Notes: a model not told the origin generated them from the sequence alone. Counted from the stretch's first letter, positions 8,295 to 16,337 are shown. The stretch: 64,000 bases of DNA from Bacillus_BD oryzisoli (GCF_036670025.1 NZ_CP137640.1:3568001-3632000), one strand, 5' to 3'. A program made the numbers and translations.

Positions 8295-8645
8295 ATGTTT
8301 AAACGAATGGATAATCAGGATATACAAATTTTCTTTTTAATCCTTTTTAGTATAGGATGTTTTGTTCTGACCGCTATCAAAATAATAGTTGATGTATTAG
8401 GTTTCCAGGAAGCTGGGCGTATCATTGAGATGATTCTATCCGGGTTCAACGGGGTTGTTATCATCGCTCTTTTACGAAGCTGGAGAAGCCTGAATCAAAC
8501 GATTAAAAAGGAAGAAGATACATATCCCGAAAACAACGAAAATACCGACGTCATTACCCCAAGTAAGAAACGAATCAAGCTGAACATCTCACTCACTTTA
8601 TTTCTTACCATAAACATCCTTTCCTTATGGTTAAATTTGTCATAG
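8295..8645 (+). CDS. Small membrane protein of unknown function
   Basis: This 116-aa protein has three hydrophobic helices: IQIFFLILFSIGCFVLTAIK (near residues 10-30), a shorter one around MILSGFNGVVIIALLRSW (45-62), and a C-terminal ISLTLFLTINILSLWLNLS. A charged loop with KKEEDTYPENNENTD separates the last two. The start at 8295 has AAAGGAG eight bases upstream. The gene is divergent from the SnoaL-like gene and ends at a shared terminator. Confidence 0.6.
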   Translation: MFKRMDNQDIQIFFLILFSIGCFVLTAIKIIVDVLGFQEAGRIIEMILSGFNGVVIIALLRSWRSLNQTIKKEEDTYPENNENTDVITPSKKRIKLNISLTLFLTINILSLWLNLS

Positions 8646-8672
8646 TACCTCCCCCATGTACATCTGATAAAT

Positions 8673-8710
8673 AAAAAATGCTAATCGAATAAATTCGATC
8701 AGCATTTTTT
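8673..8710. terminator. Bidirectional intrinsic terminator
   Basis: AAAAAATGCT-ATCGAAT pairs with ATTCGAT-AGCATTTTTT (one unpaired base per arm), giving T runs in both directions. It serves the genes ending at 8645 (+) and 8713 (-). Confidence 0.8.
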
Positions 8711-8712
8711 AA

Positions 8713-9324
8713 TCATTGATTTCCTTTTTTCACCCATTCAGCTACTGTTACTGTGCGTTTTGCCTGGTGCTTGACTGCAGCTTGAACGTCCTCAACCATT
8801 TTTCCATTTTGGTCTACTGATACGCTTGTTCCGTATGGATTTCCTCCCGCCCCAAATAGAACTGGGTCTGTATAACCAGGAGGTACAATAATCGCACCCC
8901 AGTGCATCATGGAAGTGTATAGTGATAATATGGTTGCTTCCTGACCGCCGTGCGGGTTCTGTGCAGATGTCATTGCACTAACTACTTTGTTTACTGTCTT
9001 ACCTTGTGCCCACAGTCCGCCTTGGATATCAAGGAATTGCTTCATTTGTGATGGCATGTTGCCAAATCGAGTTGGAACACTGAAGATGATGGCATCTGCC
9101 CATTCAATATCGTCCCCTGTTGCAACAGGAACATCTTTTGTTGCTTCAACCGTTTTTTTCCATACTTCATTTCTTTCAATAATGGAGGCTGGAGCCAGCT
9201 CTTCTACTTTTAATACTTTAACCTCAGCACCGGCTTCTTTTGCTCCTTCTTCTGCCCATTTTGCCAGCTGATAGTTTGTTCCACCCATACTGTAAAAGAT
9301 CACTGCTAATTTTACATTTGCCAT
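8713..9324 (-). CDS. wrbA: WrbA-like NAD(P)H:quinone oxidoreductase (flavodoxin fold)
   Basis: This 203-aa cytosolic FMN enzyme reduces quinones by two electrons, avoiding semiquinone radicals. It has the flavodoxin start LAVIFYSMGGTNYQLAKWAE (FMN phosphate loop), the family segment DAIIFSVPTRFGNMPSQMKQ near residue 75, and GGQEATILSLYTSMMHWG near 135, typical of type IV NQO/WrbA. The start at 9324 follows AAGGAGA. A partial MhqR-type operator lies in its promoter region at 9509-9524, tying it to the neighbouring DoxX and MarR genes as a quinone-stress unit. Confidence 0.88.
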   Translation of the reverse strand: MANVKLAVIFYSMGGTNYQLAKWAEEGAKEAGAEVKVLKVEELAPASIIERNEVWKKTVEATKDVPVATGDDIEWADAIIFSVPTRFGNMPSQMKQFLDIQGGLWAQGKTVNKVVSAMTSAQNPHGGQEATILSLYTSMMHWGAIIVPPGYTDPVLFGAGGNPYGTSVSVDQNGKMVEDVQAAVKHQAKRTVTVAEWVKKGNQ

Positions 9325-9508
9325 TTTTTCTGTCTCCTTTATGGTTGATTTTCCAAATAAATTGGATAAAAAACCTATTTTATCCACCACCTATTGTGTC
9401 AATCCTCTGTGGTACATATTCATTATCCCCTTGTATAACAAAAGTTAACTATTTTTACCTTCAAATGTTTGAAGGGATAATTTATCTTATTTTTACTTTA
9501 AAATAAAT

Positions 9509-9524
9509 ATTCTTTAATTCGAGA
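9509..9524. promoter_or_regulatory. MhqR-type operator upstream of wrbA
   Basis: Sequence ATTCTTTAATTCGAGA with following T. The right half TTCGAGAT matches the perfect site at 9958-9973; the left half is degenerate. It sits between the DoxX stop and the wrbA start. Confidence 0.55.
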
Positions 9525-9528
9525 TACT

Positions 9529-9927
9529 TTATAATAAAAATGCATCTAATGCATATTGGCCAGGACCGATTAACGCGATACCAATCGTTACAGCTAGTAC
9601 TGTTAAATTATATTCATATCCATTTGATGTAGACCATAAACCATTCGCTCCATGCACTTTTACAATCGCCATAACCATTGTCCCAGCAATAATAATACCA
9701 GCTAATGGAGTTAATAATCCTACTGCAAACAAGATACCGCCAATCAATTCAGCCAAGCCGGCTAAAAGAGCCAATCTTACTCCCGGTTTTAAACCGATGG
9801 ATTCGAACCACCCTCCTGTACCCTTTAATCCATAGCCGCCAAACCAGCCAAATAACTTTTGCGCTCCATGACCAATAAATATTAATCCAATAACCAAACG
9901 AATAAGTAATAATCCAATGTTTATCAT
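9529..9927 (-). CDS. DoxX family membrane protein (MhqP-like)
   Basis: This 132-aa protein has four predicted membrane helices and the DoxX signature RLVIGLIFIGHGAQKLFGWF near residues 10-29, followed by GGYGLKGTGGWFESIGLKPG. In B. subtilis, DoxX-family proteins belong to the MhqR regulon induced by methylhydroquinone and catechol. Here the gene has a perfect MhqR-type palindrome 31-46 bases upstream and a MarR regulator next to it, supporting the same role in aromatic/quinone stress. Confidence 0.82.
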   Translation of the reverse strand: MINIGLLLIRLVIGLIFIGHGAQKLFGWFGGYGLKGTGGWFESIGLKPGVRLALLAGLAELIGGILFAVGLLTPLAGIIIAGTMVMAIVKVHGANGLWSTSNGYEYNLTVLAVTIGIALIGPGQYALDAFLL

Positions 9928-9957
9928 GAAGATTTCCTCCTAAAGTTTTGTGTATTT

Positions 9958-9973
9958 ATCTCGAATTCGAGAT
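9958..9973. promoter_or_regulatory. Perfect MhqR-type operator
   Basis: ATCTCGAATTCGAGAT is a 16-bp perfect palindrome, the pattern known for B. subtilis MhqR sites. It lies between the MarR-family gene and the DoxX gene. Confidence 0.8.
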
Positions 9974-9990
9974 ATTAGGTTAATAAAAAA

Positions 9991-10419
9991 TTAACTTTCT
10001 ACTTTTTTCTTTACCTTTTGCAGCAGTTCAACAATCAGTTCTTTTTCATTATTTGTTAACGAAGCAAAAATAGATTCAACTAGCTCCTCATGTTCAGGCA
10101 TGACCTTTTCTAACGTCTCATTTCCGGCATCTGTTAATGTGACATGAATAGCCCTGCGGTCGTTCGGACAGGCAACTCGTTTCAACAAGCCTTTTTTTTC
10201 TAACTTGTCGATCACATAAGTCATTGAACCACTTGATATGAGCACCTTGTTCCCTATTTCGTTAATCGTCTGCCTTCCTTTGTGATAAAGTACTTCTAGC
10301 ACAGAAAACTCAGTGATACTGAGATTATTTTTTGTCAATTCCAGCCTCATGCGCTCTTGAATTGCTTTAGAGGTTTGCAAAAGAACAAGAAAGGGCAAGT
10401 TTGAGCATTTTCTCTCCAT
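9991..10419 (-). CDS. mhqR: MarR family repressor, MhqR-like
   Basis: This 142-aa winged-helix protein has the MarR recognition region (INEIGNKVLISSGSMTYVID, residues ~52-72) and the wing CPNDRRAIHVTLTDAG (88-103). It resembles the 2-methylhydroquinone-sensing MhqR (YkvE) in length and wing. The assignment is strengthened by three copies of ATCTCGAATTCGAGAT-like sites flanking this gene, doxX and wrbA. Expected role: autorepressor released by quinones or catechols. The symbol is given by analogy and the inducer is inferred. Confidence 0.75.
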   Translation of the reverse strand: MERKCSNLPFLVLLQTSKAIQERMRLELTKNNLSITEFSVLEVLYHKGRQTINEIGNKVLISSGSMTYVIDKLEKKGLLKRVACPNDRRAIHVTLTDAGNETLEKVMPEHEELVESIFASLTNNEKELIVELLQKVKKKVES

Positions 10420-10458
10420 ATGAATTTGTCACCCCCTAAAATTACCTCGAACCAATTT

Positions 10459-10474
10459 ATCTTTAATTCGAGAT
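10459..10474. promoter_or_regulatory. MhqR-type operator upstream of the MarR gene
   Basis: ATCTTTAATTCGAGAT keeps the right half TTCGAGAT and the ATCT start of the perfect site. It lies 40 bases upstream of the MarR start, which fits autorepression. Confidence 0.65.
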
Positions 10475-10554
10475 AATTGTATAACGTAAATTTTACTATG
10501 TCAACTTTTTGTTTTAAAAAGGCGCAAACATACGCCTTTTTAGTTACGCAGTCA

Positions 10555-11517
10555 CTATACTGTTTCTCGTTCAATAAGTTTTACAAAAACCTCTTCATGT
10601 GAAGGTTCAGAATTATCAATTGCCTGTAAAAATAGTTTTCTACCTATTTCCACTAAAGGGATTTCTAGTGTGGTGATATGCATAATTTTAGCAATCGGCT
10701 GGTTGTCAAATCCCATAATGGCAAGATCCTCTGGTATCTGTATTTCTTTTTCCTTACAAAAAGTCAAAATTCCAGCAGCAACAATATCACTTGTTACCAC
10801 TAACGCTGTCGGCGGGCTGCTCATTTTCAATAGCCGCTCCACGACATGAACCCCATCCTCAAACTTTAAACAATCATAGAAAATATACTCAGGATTGAAT
10901 GGTTCATTCATTTCCCGTAAAAATTCCTTGTAGGCTTTTTCCCTTAGTTTACTATTTGTACCCGACTTTCTGAAGATACTGTATCCAATTCTTTGATGTC
11001 CTTTATTATGTAAATACATTAACGCTTTAGAGAAAGTTTGATATTGATCAATAAAGATCGATGAAACATTTTTCCCCCTCGCATCTTCACAAAGAACAAT
11101 CGGTCCATATGCTACAAATTCCTCAATAATATCCATGCCGCAGATTCTCGAGCAGATGATTAGAGCGTCAATCTGTTTGAACTGCAGCATCTGTAATGCT
11201 TCGACTTCTCTCTCTTCCTCATAATTGGTTTGAAACAAAACCAGTTTATAGTTATTTTTAACGGCCTCATTCGCAATCCCTTCCAATAACTGGCCAAAAT
11301 AAGGATGGTTTATAAAAGGAGTCACCACACCTATTAGAAGCGTTTCCCCCTTACTCAAATGAACAGCATTCAGATTCGGCTGATAATTACATTCCACCAT
11401 CGCACTTCTTACAGCTTCTCTTTTTTCTTCACTTACATATGGATGGTTATTCAATACTCGAGAAACGGTTGTGACAGACACTCCTGCCATTTTCGCAATA
11501 TCTTTTATATTTGCCAT
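10555..11517 (-). CDS. LacI family transcriptional regulator
   Basis: This 320-aa protein has an N-terminal LacI helix-turn-helix (IKDIAKMAGVSVTTVSRVLN, residues 4-23) with hinge region to ~60, then a periplasmic-binding-like ligand domain (GVVTPFINHPYFGQLLEGIA; PTALVVTSDIVAAGIL; IMGFDNQPIAKIMH). The start at 11517 has AAGGTGA just upstream; the longer frame to 11565 lacks a site. It is divergent from a 56-aa membrane peptide gene. No sugar operon adjoins it, so its target is unknown. Confidence 0.87.
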   Translation of the reverse strand: MANIKDIAKMAGVSVTTVSRVLNNHPYVSEEKREAVRSAMVECNYQPNLNAVHLSKGETLLIGVVTPFINHPYFGQLLEGIANEAVKNNYKLVLFQTNYEEEREVEALQMLQFKQIDALIICSRICGMDIIEEFVAYGPIVLCEDARGKNVSSIFIDQYQTFSKALMYLHNKGHQRIGYSIFRKSGTNSKLREKAYKEFLREMNEPFNPEYIFYDCLKFEDGVHVVERLLKMSSPPTALVVTSDIVAAGILTFCKEKEIQIPEDLAIMGFDNQPIAKIMHITTLEIPLVEIGRKLFLQAIDNSEPSHEEVFVKLIERETV

Positions 11518-11605
11518 GAACTCACCTTTTTTAAAAACTTTTTCTTGCTCTGAAATGCGTTTCATCCTTTATGCTTTAGATGTAAAAACAAAGGAGGTAT
11601 GCTAA

Positions 11606-11776
11606 ATGTTTATATTAACTGGAATTTTGTGTCTTGTTTTCTTGTGTGCTTCTATCTTGATATTATCATCATATCCTATTTCTCAATATGAAAAAAACCA
11701 TCCTGTCCAAAAGAAGGCTAATAAAAATGTGATGGATTATTACAGCAGGTTTTTTGATGTTTATGAAGACCAATGA
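11606..11776 (+). CDS. 56-aa single-pass membrane peptide, function unknown
   Basis: This gene has a strong AAAGGAGG site and an ATG at 11606, giving 56 codons. Residues 3-22 form a membrane helix (ILTGILCLVFLCASILIL), followed by a charged tail ending in YYSRFFDVYEDQ. It is divergent from the LacI regulator and probably shares its promoter region, so it may be a LacI target. No known family is recognised. Confidence 0.55.
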   Translation: MFILTGILCLVFLCASILILSSYPISQYEKNHPVQKKANKNVMDYYSRFFDVYEDQ

Positions 11777-11799
11777 TCATGACCGTGATAGAACAATAT

Positions 11800-11836
11800 A
11801 ACGGCGCACTGATAGCTATCAAGCTAATCGTGCGCC
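11800..11836. repeat. Inverted repeat downstream of the cyclase gene
   Basis: GGCGCAC and GTGCGCC form a 7-bp stem around a 20-base loop that itself contains the palindrome GATAGCTATC. It sits between the convergent 56-aa gene and the cyclase gene; a terminator is likely although its T run is poor. Confidence 0.4.
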
Positions 11837-11842
11837 AAAACA

Positions 11843-12490
11843 CTATTCATTTAATACAGCGACGGCCCGAATCGGCGCTCCATCTGCGTTTTCATATTTG
11901 AGTGGCATAGCATAGAAAGTGAAGAGCTCGTTTCCGATTTCCCCTAATCTCGTCAGATTTTCGATTACAACAATTTCGGTTTCAGCAAAAAGCTTATGGT
12001 GAATCGTCAGATTTCCATCAGATATAGGGTCAATTCCAATTACATCTAACCCAACACCCTTTTTCTTCGTAAGGATTAAATAATCAGCAACCTCTTCTGT
12101 AATAGCTGGATAATCTCCGAAATAAGAATCCGTCCCCCAATGTTTGTCCCAACCGGTATAAAATAAGAGAAATTCCGCCTGATTGGCTTTTTCCTTAACA
12201 GCTTCAATCTGTTTCATTGTAATTCTTTGCCCTTCCCCTAGATCACTACAATCAATGACCAGTCCTTTTCCTATGAATTGCTCGACTGGAAAGGCATCTA
12301 GCGTTGTACGATATTCAAATATATGCGATGGGGCATCCATATGGGTACCAGTATGAGAAAAAATGGTTAGCAGCGTTTCCTTAAAGCCGCTTTCCTCGTA
12401 TGTATTTGCCACCTCTAATTTTGGGAGATCGGTGCCAGGATAAACTGGCATATCTTCTGAAATGGTATGCGTTAAATCAATAACCTTCAT
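11843..12490 (-). CDS. Cyclase/kynurenine-formamidase-family metal-dependent hydrolase
   Basis: This 215-aa protein opens with VIDLTHTISEDMPVYPG and carries the metal-binding motif HTGTHMDAPSH (residues 46-56), defining the cyclase family that includes KynB formamidase and isatin hydrolase. A later GLDVIGIDPISDG and IENLTRLGEIG also fit. No other tryptophan-pathway gene is nearby, so the substrate is open: N-formylkynurenine, isatin or another amide/lactam. The start at 12490 has AGAGAGG upstream. Confidence 0.82.
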   Translation of the reverse strand: MKVIDLTHTISEDMPVYPGTDLPKLEVANTYEESGFKETLLTIFSHTGTHMDAPSHIFEYRTTLDAFPVEQFIGKGLVIDCSDLGEGQRITMKQIEAVKEKANQAEFLLFYTGWDKHWGTDSYFGDYPAITEEVADYLILTKKKGVGLDVIGIDPISDGNLTIHHKLFAETEIVVIENLTRLGEIGNELFTFYAMPLKYENADGAPIRAVAVLNE

Positions 12491-12674
12491 GTAAAAACCT
12501 CTCTTTCAAACCAAATATAGGATGAATACCATTTTACAAGAGTTTAAGAAGAACCAAAATATATAAATCTAATAGTTATTATAAGAATATGCCCATTTTA
12601 GTAATATTGATAAACAAGTTTTATTCCAGCAGCATACTTTAATAATGAACTAGCACTTTTAGGAGGTGAATAAT

Positions 12675-12905
12675 ATGAGCTTATCTTCCTCCAGCACTTT
12701 TGGAATTTTCCTTGGCTTTTTAACAGGTGCAATTTGGTTATTCCTTGCAGTATCAGGAACCATTAGTGGCTTCTTAGGTTTACTGGGACTAACCGGAATA
12801 CTCCTAACCATTATTAATGTTCTAGTTGCGCTATGCGGTTTCATTTGCTTTCTAGTATTCGGACTATACGTTTTCAAGAGAGCATGGCACCATTGCCGCG
12901 ACTAA
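12675..12905 (+). CDS. Small two-helix membrane protein
   Basis: This 76-aa Gly- and Leu-rich protein has helices around residues 9-34 (FGIFLGFLTGAIWLFLAVSG) and 40-66 (GILLTIINVLVALCGFICFL), with a short His/Arg tail. The ATG at 12675 is well spaced from AGGAGGTG; a GTG three codons upstream overlaps it. It has its own terminator at 12934, so it is monocistronic. Function unknown; there is no bacteriocin-type leader. Confidence 0.6.
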   Translation: MSLSSSSTFGIFLGFLTGAIWLFLAVSGTISGFLGLLGLTGILLTIINVLVALCGFICFLVFGLYVFKRAWHHCRD

Positions 12906-12933
12906 ACATGTAGTCATTGCAAGGACTCATCCT

Positions 12934-12963
12934 AACAGTCTCTTTAATAGAGGCTGTTTTTTT
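12934..12963 (+). terminator. Intrinsic terminator
   Basis: AACAGTCTCT pairs with AGAGGCTGTT (G-T pairs allowed) across TTAAT, followed by seven Ts. Confidence 0.75.
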
Positions 12964-13036
12964 AATATAAAAAGGTTGGCCCCTGTAACCAGAGAACCAA
13001 CCGAAATGTCATCATATAATAAAACACGGGGAACCT

Positions 13037-14212
13037 TTAGAGTGTCCCAGATTCTAATTTAAATCCTTCGACAACGACATCCTCATCTACCTCCAGCAGG
13101 AGACAGCGTTTACCCTCAAACGTAATATATTTGATATATTTCAGATCTTTTGGGCTGATCGATACATTAGCTACCTTCGTTTCAATTTTAATTGTTTTCG
13201 GAACCAAGCTGCTTGCTTTGAATTCATGTGTTTCATCATCTACAACCGCTTTAAAAGCATGTTCGACTTTGGCGGCACTGACATCCTCAACACCGCTGAC
13301 CGTTAATATGCGTTCGATATCCTGATGATCCAGCATAGGGGCCTCAGGTTCATCCTGTTCTTCCTTCTCATCTTCTTCTTTCTCCTGCAGCATCTTATCG
13401 ATCTCTTCATAGACATTGGAAATGACTTTCGTATCCACTTCGTCCCCAATCACATTTTTCAAGATAAGCTCGAAGCAGTCTTTCTCTTCCGCAGCCGTGA
13501 TGAATTCCTCACAATTTAGCACTTCATCAATAAAACCAAAATCTGGCTGATTGGCTTTTCCTGCAGAATAGAGAAGATGATTCACATCCGCTGAATTATC
13601 TGTAAAGGCAGGGAATAAAAAGCCTGATAATGGTGAGGCAATATTAATGATCGGATCAACGGTGTGATTTGGTTTGAATTCTTTTTCAATATAATCAAAC
13701 AAGAGTGTTCTTTTCGGCTGATCAATTTTATTTAAACTGCAAAGGATAAATTGGCTCGTGTAAACCTCATCATCCCCGCCTTCCTCTGAGTCCATATCCC
13801 GTTTTCGCGTTGGCTTGCGATATTCTGCACGGATAAACGTCACCACTGTATCAAATTCATATATGGTATGTGTAAACATTTTCATGACAATTTCAAGCAT
13901 AGATTGGGTCCAATCATCGGTTGTGTCCGCATGTAATCCTTCAAAAAGAATGGCCTGCGTACTGTCCTCCACATCCCGCTTGAATTTCAGCTCAAACAAT
14001 TTAGAATCCAACTGACCTGTCAAAACTTTTTTAAAGTTTGCCAAAAACAATTCCTGGATTTCCTGCTCCAGCATTTCAAACGGCTGGCTGACATAATGGT
14101 AAATCTCTCCTGATTCACTCTTTACATAGACATTAAAAATTTCTCGAATTTGTAGCTTGTAATTATCTAGTTTAAATTCCTTCCGGATATTTGCAATGTC
14201 TTTTTTATTCAT
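13037..14212 (-). CDS. DUF4317 family protein
   Basis: This 391-aa protein opens with MNKKDIANIRKEFKLDNYKL, typical of DUF4317, a Firmicutes family without a known activity. The middle holds a polar acidic stretch (KEEDEKEEQDEPEAPMLD, residues ~287-304) that probably links two domains. The C-terminus (SVEDVS-type region then KTIKIETKVANVSISPKDL) looks beta-rich. No signal peptide or membrane helix. The ATG at 14212 is preferred over a TTG four codons earlier that touches the ribosome site. Confidence 0.75.
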   Translation of the reverse strand: MNKKDIANIRKEFKLDNYKLQIREIFNVYVKSESGEIYHYVSQPFEMLEQEIQELFLANFKKVLTGQLDSKLFELKFKRDVEDSTQAILFEGLHADTTDDWTQSMLEIVMKMFTHTIYEFDTVVTFIRAEYRKPTRKRDMDSEEGGDDEVYTSQFILCSLNKIDQPKRTLLFDYIEKEFKPNHTVDPIINIASPLSGFLFPAFTDNSADVNHLLYSAGKANQPDFGFIDEVLNCEEFITAAEEKDCFELILKNVIGDEVDTKVISNVYEEIDKMLQEKEEDEKEEQDEPEAPMLDHQDIERILTVSGVEDVSAAKVEHAFKAVVDDETHEFKASSLVPKTIKIETKVANVSISPKDLKYIKYITFEGKRCLLLEVDEDVVVEGFKLESGTL

Positions 14213-14459
14213 ATGTACTATCAACTCCCATTCCTTGATTATACTGTTCAGACAAGAAAATAGTAATACTTGATATTTTCAGTTCTTATAAGAATTGGAT
14301 GAGAGATCGTAGGTTGTATAGGATTTAGAAAATTTGAAAGGTTTTACAAAAATAAAACCATTCGCAAAGTCTCACCTCCACAAATGGTTTCTCACTTTTT
14401 CTATTCACGATTAATAGTAGAAATCGTTTATTATCTAGAAAAGTATTCCTTAAGTAAAA

Positions 14460-14954
14460 TTATTTCATAATCAGCTTGTTGACCCTGTCAACAATTTCCT
14501 CAAAGGGGGTGCACAAAGCTAAGGCTAATTCTTTATACAATATATTTTGAATCGTGTGCAAGAGTTTACGATCTTGATCATATATTCTCTTGTTGTTCAA
14601 CCTCAGTTCATGGTCTTTTCGCATCAAAGTATTGGCGATTCGGGCAATTTCCTTACGATTTCCAGTTTTAACAAGACTATTATATTTCATGCTGCGCTGT
14701 TTAGCTTCCTCAATCCAATCAATCCCCGGCTGTGTAAAAGAATCTAGAATTTCTTCTGCAGCATCGCGTTCCATCGGCTTCATCATAATGACTTTATCAT
14801 TATCTACTGGTGTACTAATTTTCAATGTCAATTCCGCTAAAGGATGCAATACATAATACGTTCTTGTTATCCCGGCAAACGTTTTATCACAAATCTCATC
14901 AATTTGACATAACCCGTGCTCTGAATAGACAATCACATCTCCTATATCAAACAT
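14460..14954 (-). CDS. CarD/CdnL family transcription factor
   Basis: This 164-aa protein has an N-terminal RNA-polymerase-interacting Tudor-like domain (MFDIGDVIVYSEHGLCQIDE, then YYVLHPLAELTLKISTPVD) and a helical C-terminal domain for promoter DNA contact (residues ~75-160). Length and layout match CdnL, which binds the polymerase beta subunit and stabilises open complexes. It is a stand-alone gene with its own promoter region. Confidence 0.85.
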   Translation of the reverse strand: MFDIGDVIVYSEHGLCQIDEICDKTFAGITRTYYVLHPLAELTLKISTPVDNDKVIMMKPMERDAAEEILDSFTQPGIDWIEEAKQRSMKYNSLVKTGNRKEIARIANTLMRKDHELRLNNKRIYDQDRKLLHTIQNILYKELALALCTPFEEIVDRVNKLIMK

Positions 14955-15020
14955 AGCATTTCTCCTATTTTATAATATTATCAACTAAGTTTACAATATT
15001 AATTATGGGGTATTTTTCAC

Positions 15021-15064
15021 TAATTGTCAACTCAATTGACAATTAACCATGTGTTTTGTATAGT
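15021..15064 (+). promoter_or_regulatory. Promoter with overlapping MarR-type operator
   Basis: TAATTGTCAA (15021-15030) and TTGACAATTA (15036-15045) form a perfect inverted repeat with spacer CTCAA. The right arm contains the -35 TTGACA (15036-15041); 17 bases later lies the -10 TATAGT (15059-15064). Binding there would block polymerase. A close copy lies at 15387-15429. Confidence 0.75.
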
Positions 15065-15094
15065 TAAAAGTGTTGAAAACCAGGAGATGAAATT

Positions 15095-15379
15095 ATGATA
15101 ACATTCAAAGAAGAACAAAAAAATCAGCCACAGGAGTACGATTCCCTATCGACGATAAAAATCGAAATAGGAGAAAAAGTAACGATAAAAAAGATAGACA
15201 GTGAAATGAAAGAAAAAATGGAACCAGAGGATTATTTCTATATAAAGGACTTTGAAAATAAGACGGGTATCATCAGCGAAGAAAATGAAAGTAAATCGGG
15301 AGAACATTGCTACCGAATTGACTTTGATGAAAACCATTTTGGGTACTTTTACAGCAAGGATTTTATCTTGCTAGAATAA
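15095..15379 (+). CDS. Small acidic protein of unknown function, possible SH3-like fold
   Basis: This 94-aa charged protein (LSTIKIEIGEKVTIKKIDSE; DYFYIKDFENKTGIISEENE; CYRIDFDENHFGYFYSKDFI) has a pattern of short strands and turns that suggests a small beta-barrel. CAGGAGATGA gives the ribosome site. It is transcribed toward the MarR gene and both have the same promoter/operator design, so it is probably a target of that regulator. No known function. Confidence 0.6.
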   Translation: MITFKEEQKNQPQEYDSLSTIKIEIGEKVTIKKIDSEMKEKMEPEDYFYIKDFENKTGIISEENESKSGEHCYRIDFDENHFGYFYSKDFILLE

Positions 15380-15386
15380 TACATAC

Positions 15387-15429
15387 AATTGTCAATCTGG
15401 TTGAAATTACATTCAGGATTTTGTATAGT
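15387..15429 (+). promoter_or_regulatory. Second promoter/operator copy upstream of the MarR gene
   Basis: AATTGTCAA, spacer TCTGG, TTGAAATTA is a slightly degenerate version of the inverted repeat at 15021. It has -35 TTGAAA (15401-15406), 17 bases, and -10 TATAGT (15424-15429), the same geometry. Confidence 0.65.
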
Positions 15430-15454
15430 TGCCTTAAGTTAGAAAGGAATGAGT

Positions 15455-15898
15455 TTGTTGAGTTCTGAATTTCAGCATTTAGATTTATTTGATATATTAA
15501 GTGAACGCCATTATCTGCTGCGGAGCATAACGGAAAAATTATGGAATGACAGCAGTGAAATTTATATTTCAAACTCAGAATGGTTTATTATGGCTAGAAT
15601 CTATAAAAAACAGCCTACCATCGCTTATGTATCAAAACATGTAGACATTTCACGACAGGCCACTCATAAGTTTATAAAAAGTCTTGAGTCAAAAGGATTA
15701 GTTGAGATTCAAAACGTTGAAAATAATAAAAAGGAAAAATGCTTACGTTTAACTCCATTAGGAGAAGAATGCTATGAAAAAAATAAAGCCTTAAAAGCTA
15801 CGTTGGAGAAAAAAATCGAAGAGAAGATTGGGAAAGAAAAATTGTTCCTCTTAACAGAGATATTAAAATTAGACTGGGGATTATCAAACGAAAAATAG
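15455..15898 (+). CDS. MarR family transcriptional regulator
   Basis: This winged-helix regulator of about 147 aa has IAYVSKHVDISRQATHKFIK as helix-turn-helix (residues ~55-75), then LESKGLVEIQNVENNKKEKC as wing. AAGGA abuts an ATG at 15449, so the better-spaced TTG at 15455 or 15458 is the likely start. The operator-overlapped promoters in front of this gene and of the 94-aa gene suggest autoregulation and control of its neighbour. The inducing ligand is unknown. Confidence 0.8.
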   Translation: MLSSEFQHLDLFDILSERHYLLRSITEKLWNDSSEIYISNSEWFIMARIYKKQPTIAYVSKHVDISRQATHKFIKSLESKGLVEIQNVENNKKEKCLRLTPLGEECYEKNKALKATLEKKIEEKIGKEKLFLLTEILKLDWGLSNEK

Positions 15899-15911
15899 AA
15901 ATATATAAAAC

Positions 15912-15937
15912 GAGGGTATTCGTTATGGAACACCCTC
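15912..15937. terminator. Hairpin between the MarR gene and the gyrB fragment
   Basis: GAGGGT-A-TTC pairs with GAA-C-ACCCTC (one mismatch). The T run is weak. Confidence 0.4.
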
Positions 15938-15954
15938 CTCTTCTGTTTCAGAAA

Positions 15955-16315
15955 CTATACATCCAGATTTTTAACATATAAGGCGTTCTCTTCTATAAAT
16001 CTGCGTCGTGGTTCTACCTGATCCCCCATCAGCATTTCAACCGTTTCATTCGCTAAAATAGCGTCCTCTATGACTACCTGCAGCAGCGTTCGAGTTTCAG
16101 GATTCATCGTTGTGTCCCATAACTGCTTTGGATTCATTTCGCCAAGTCCCTTATAGCGTTGCATATTTGGCTTTGTCAAACTTGGCAGTGACGACAAGAC
16201 TTCTTCAACTGATGTTCATTATAGGCATAATGAATCTCTTTTCCTTGCTTTACTTTATAAAGCGGGGGCTGGGCGATATAAATATATCCATGTTCTATGG
16301 CTGTACGCATGTTTT
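15955..16315 (-). pseudogene. gyrB: GyrB C-terminal fragment (broken DNA gyrase subunit B)
   Basis: The last ~80 codons read as the GyrB tail: MQRYKGLGEMNPKQLWDTTM, then RTLLQVVIEDAILANETVEM and LMGDQVEPRRRFIEENALYV. In the next frame upstream (about 16200-16315) come EHGYIYIAQPPLYKVKQG and EIHYAYNEHQL, the GyrB segment that normally precedes it. A single missing base near 16200 separates the two parts. Nothing resembling the ATPase half is present, so this is a 3' remnant of about 120 codons. It differs in detail from a typical Bacillus GyrB tail, so it likely came from a second, transferred copy and not from the resident gene. Confidence 0.8.
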
Positions 16316-16337
16316 ATATAATTTTTTCGAACAGTGG

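Noticed and set aside
10347..10574. 75-codon minus-strand ORF between the LacI and MarR genes
   Set aside because: It overlaps the end of the LacI gene and the start of the MarR gene in other frames and covers the MarR operator.
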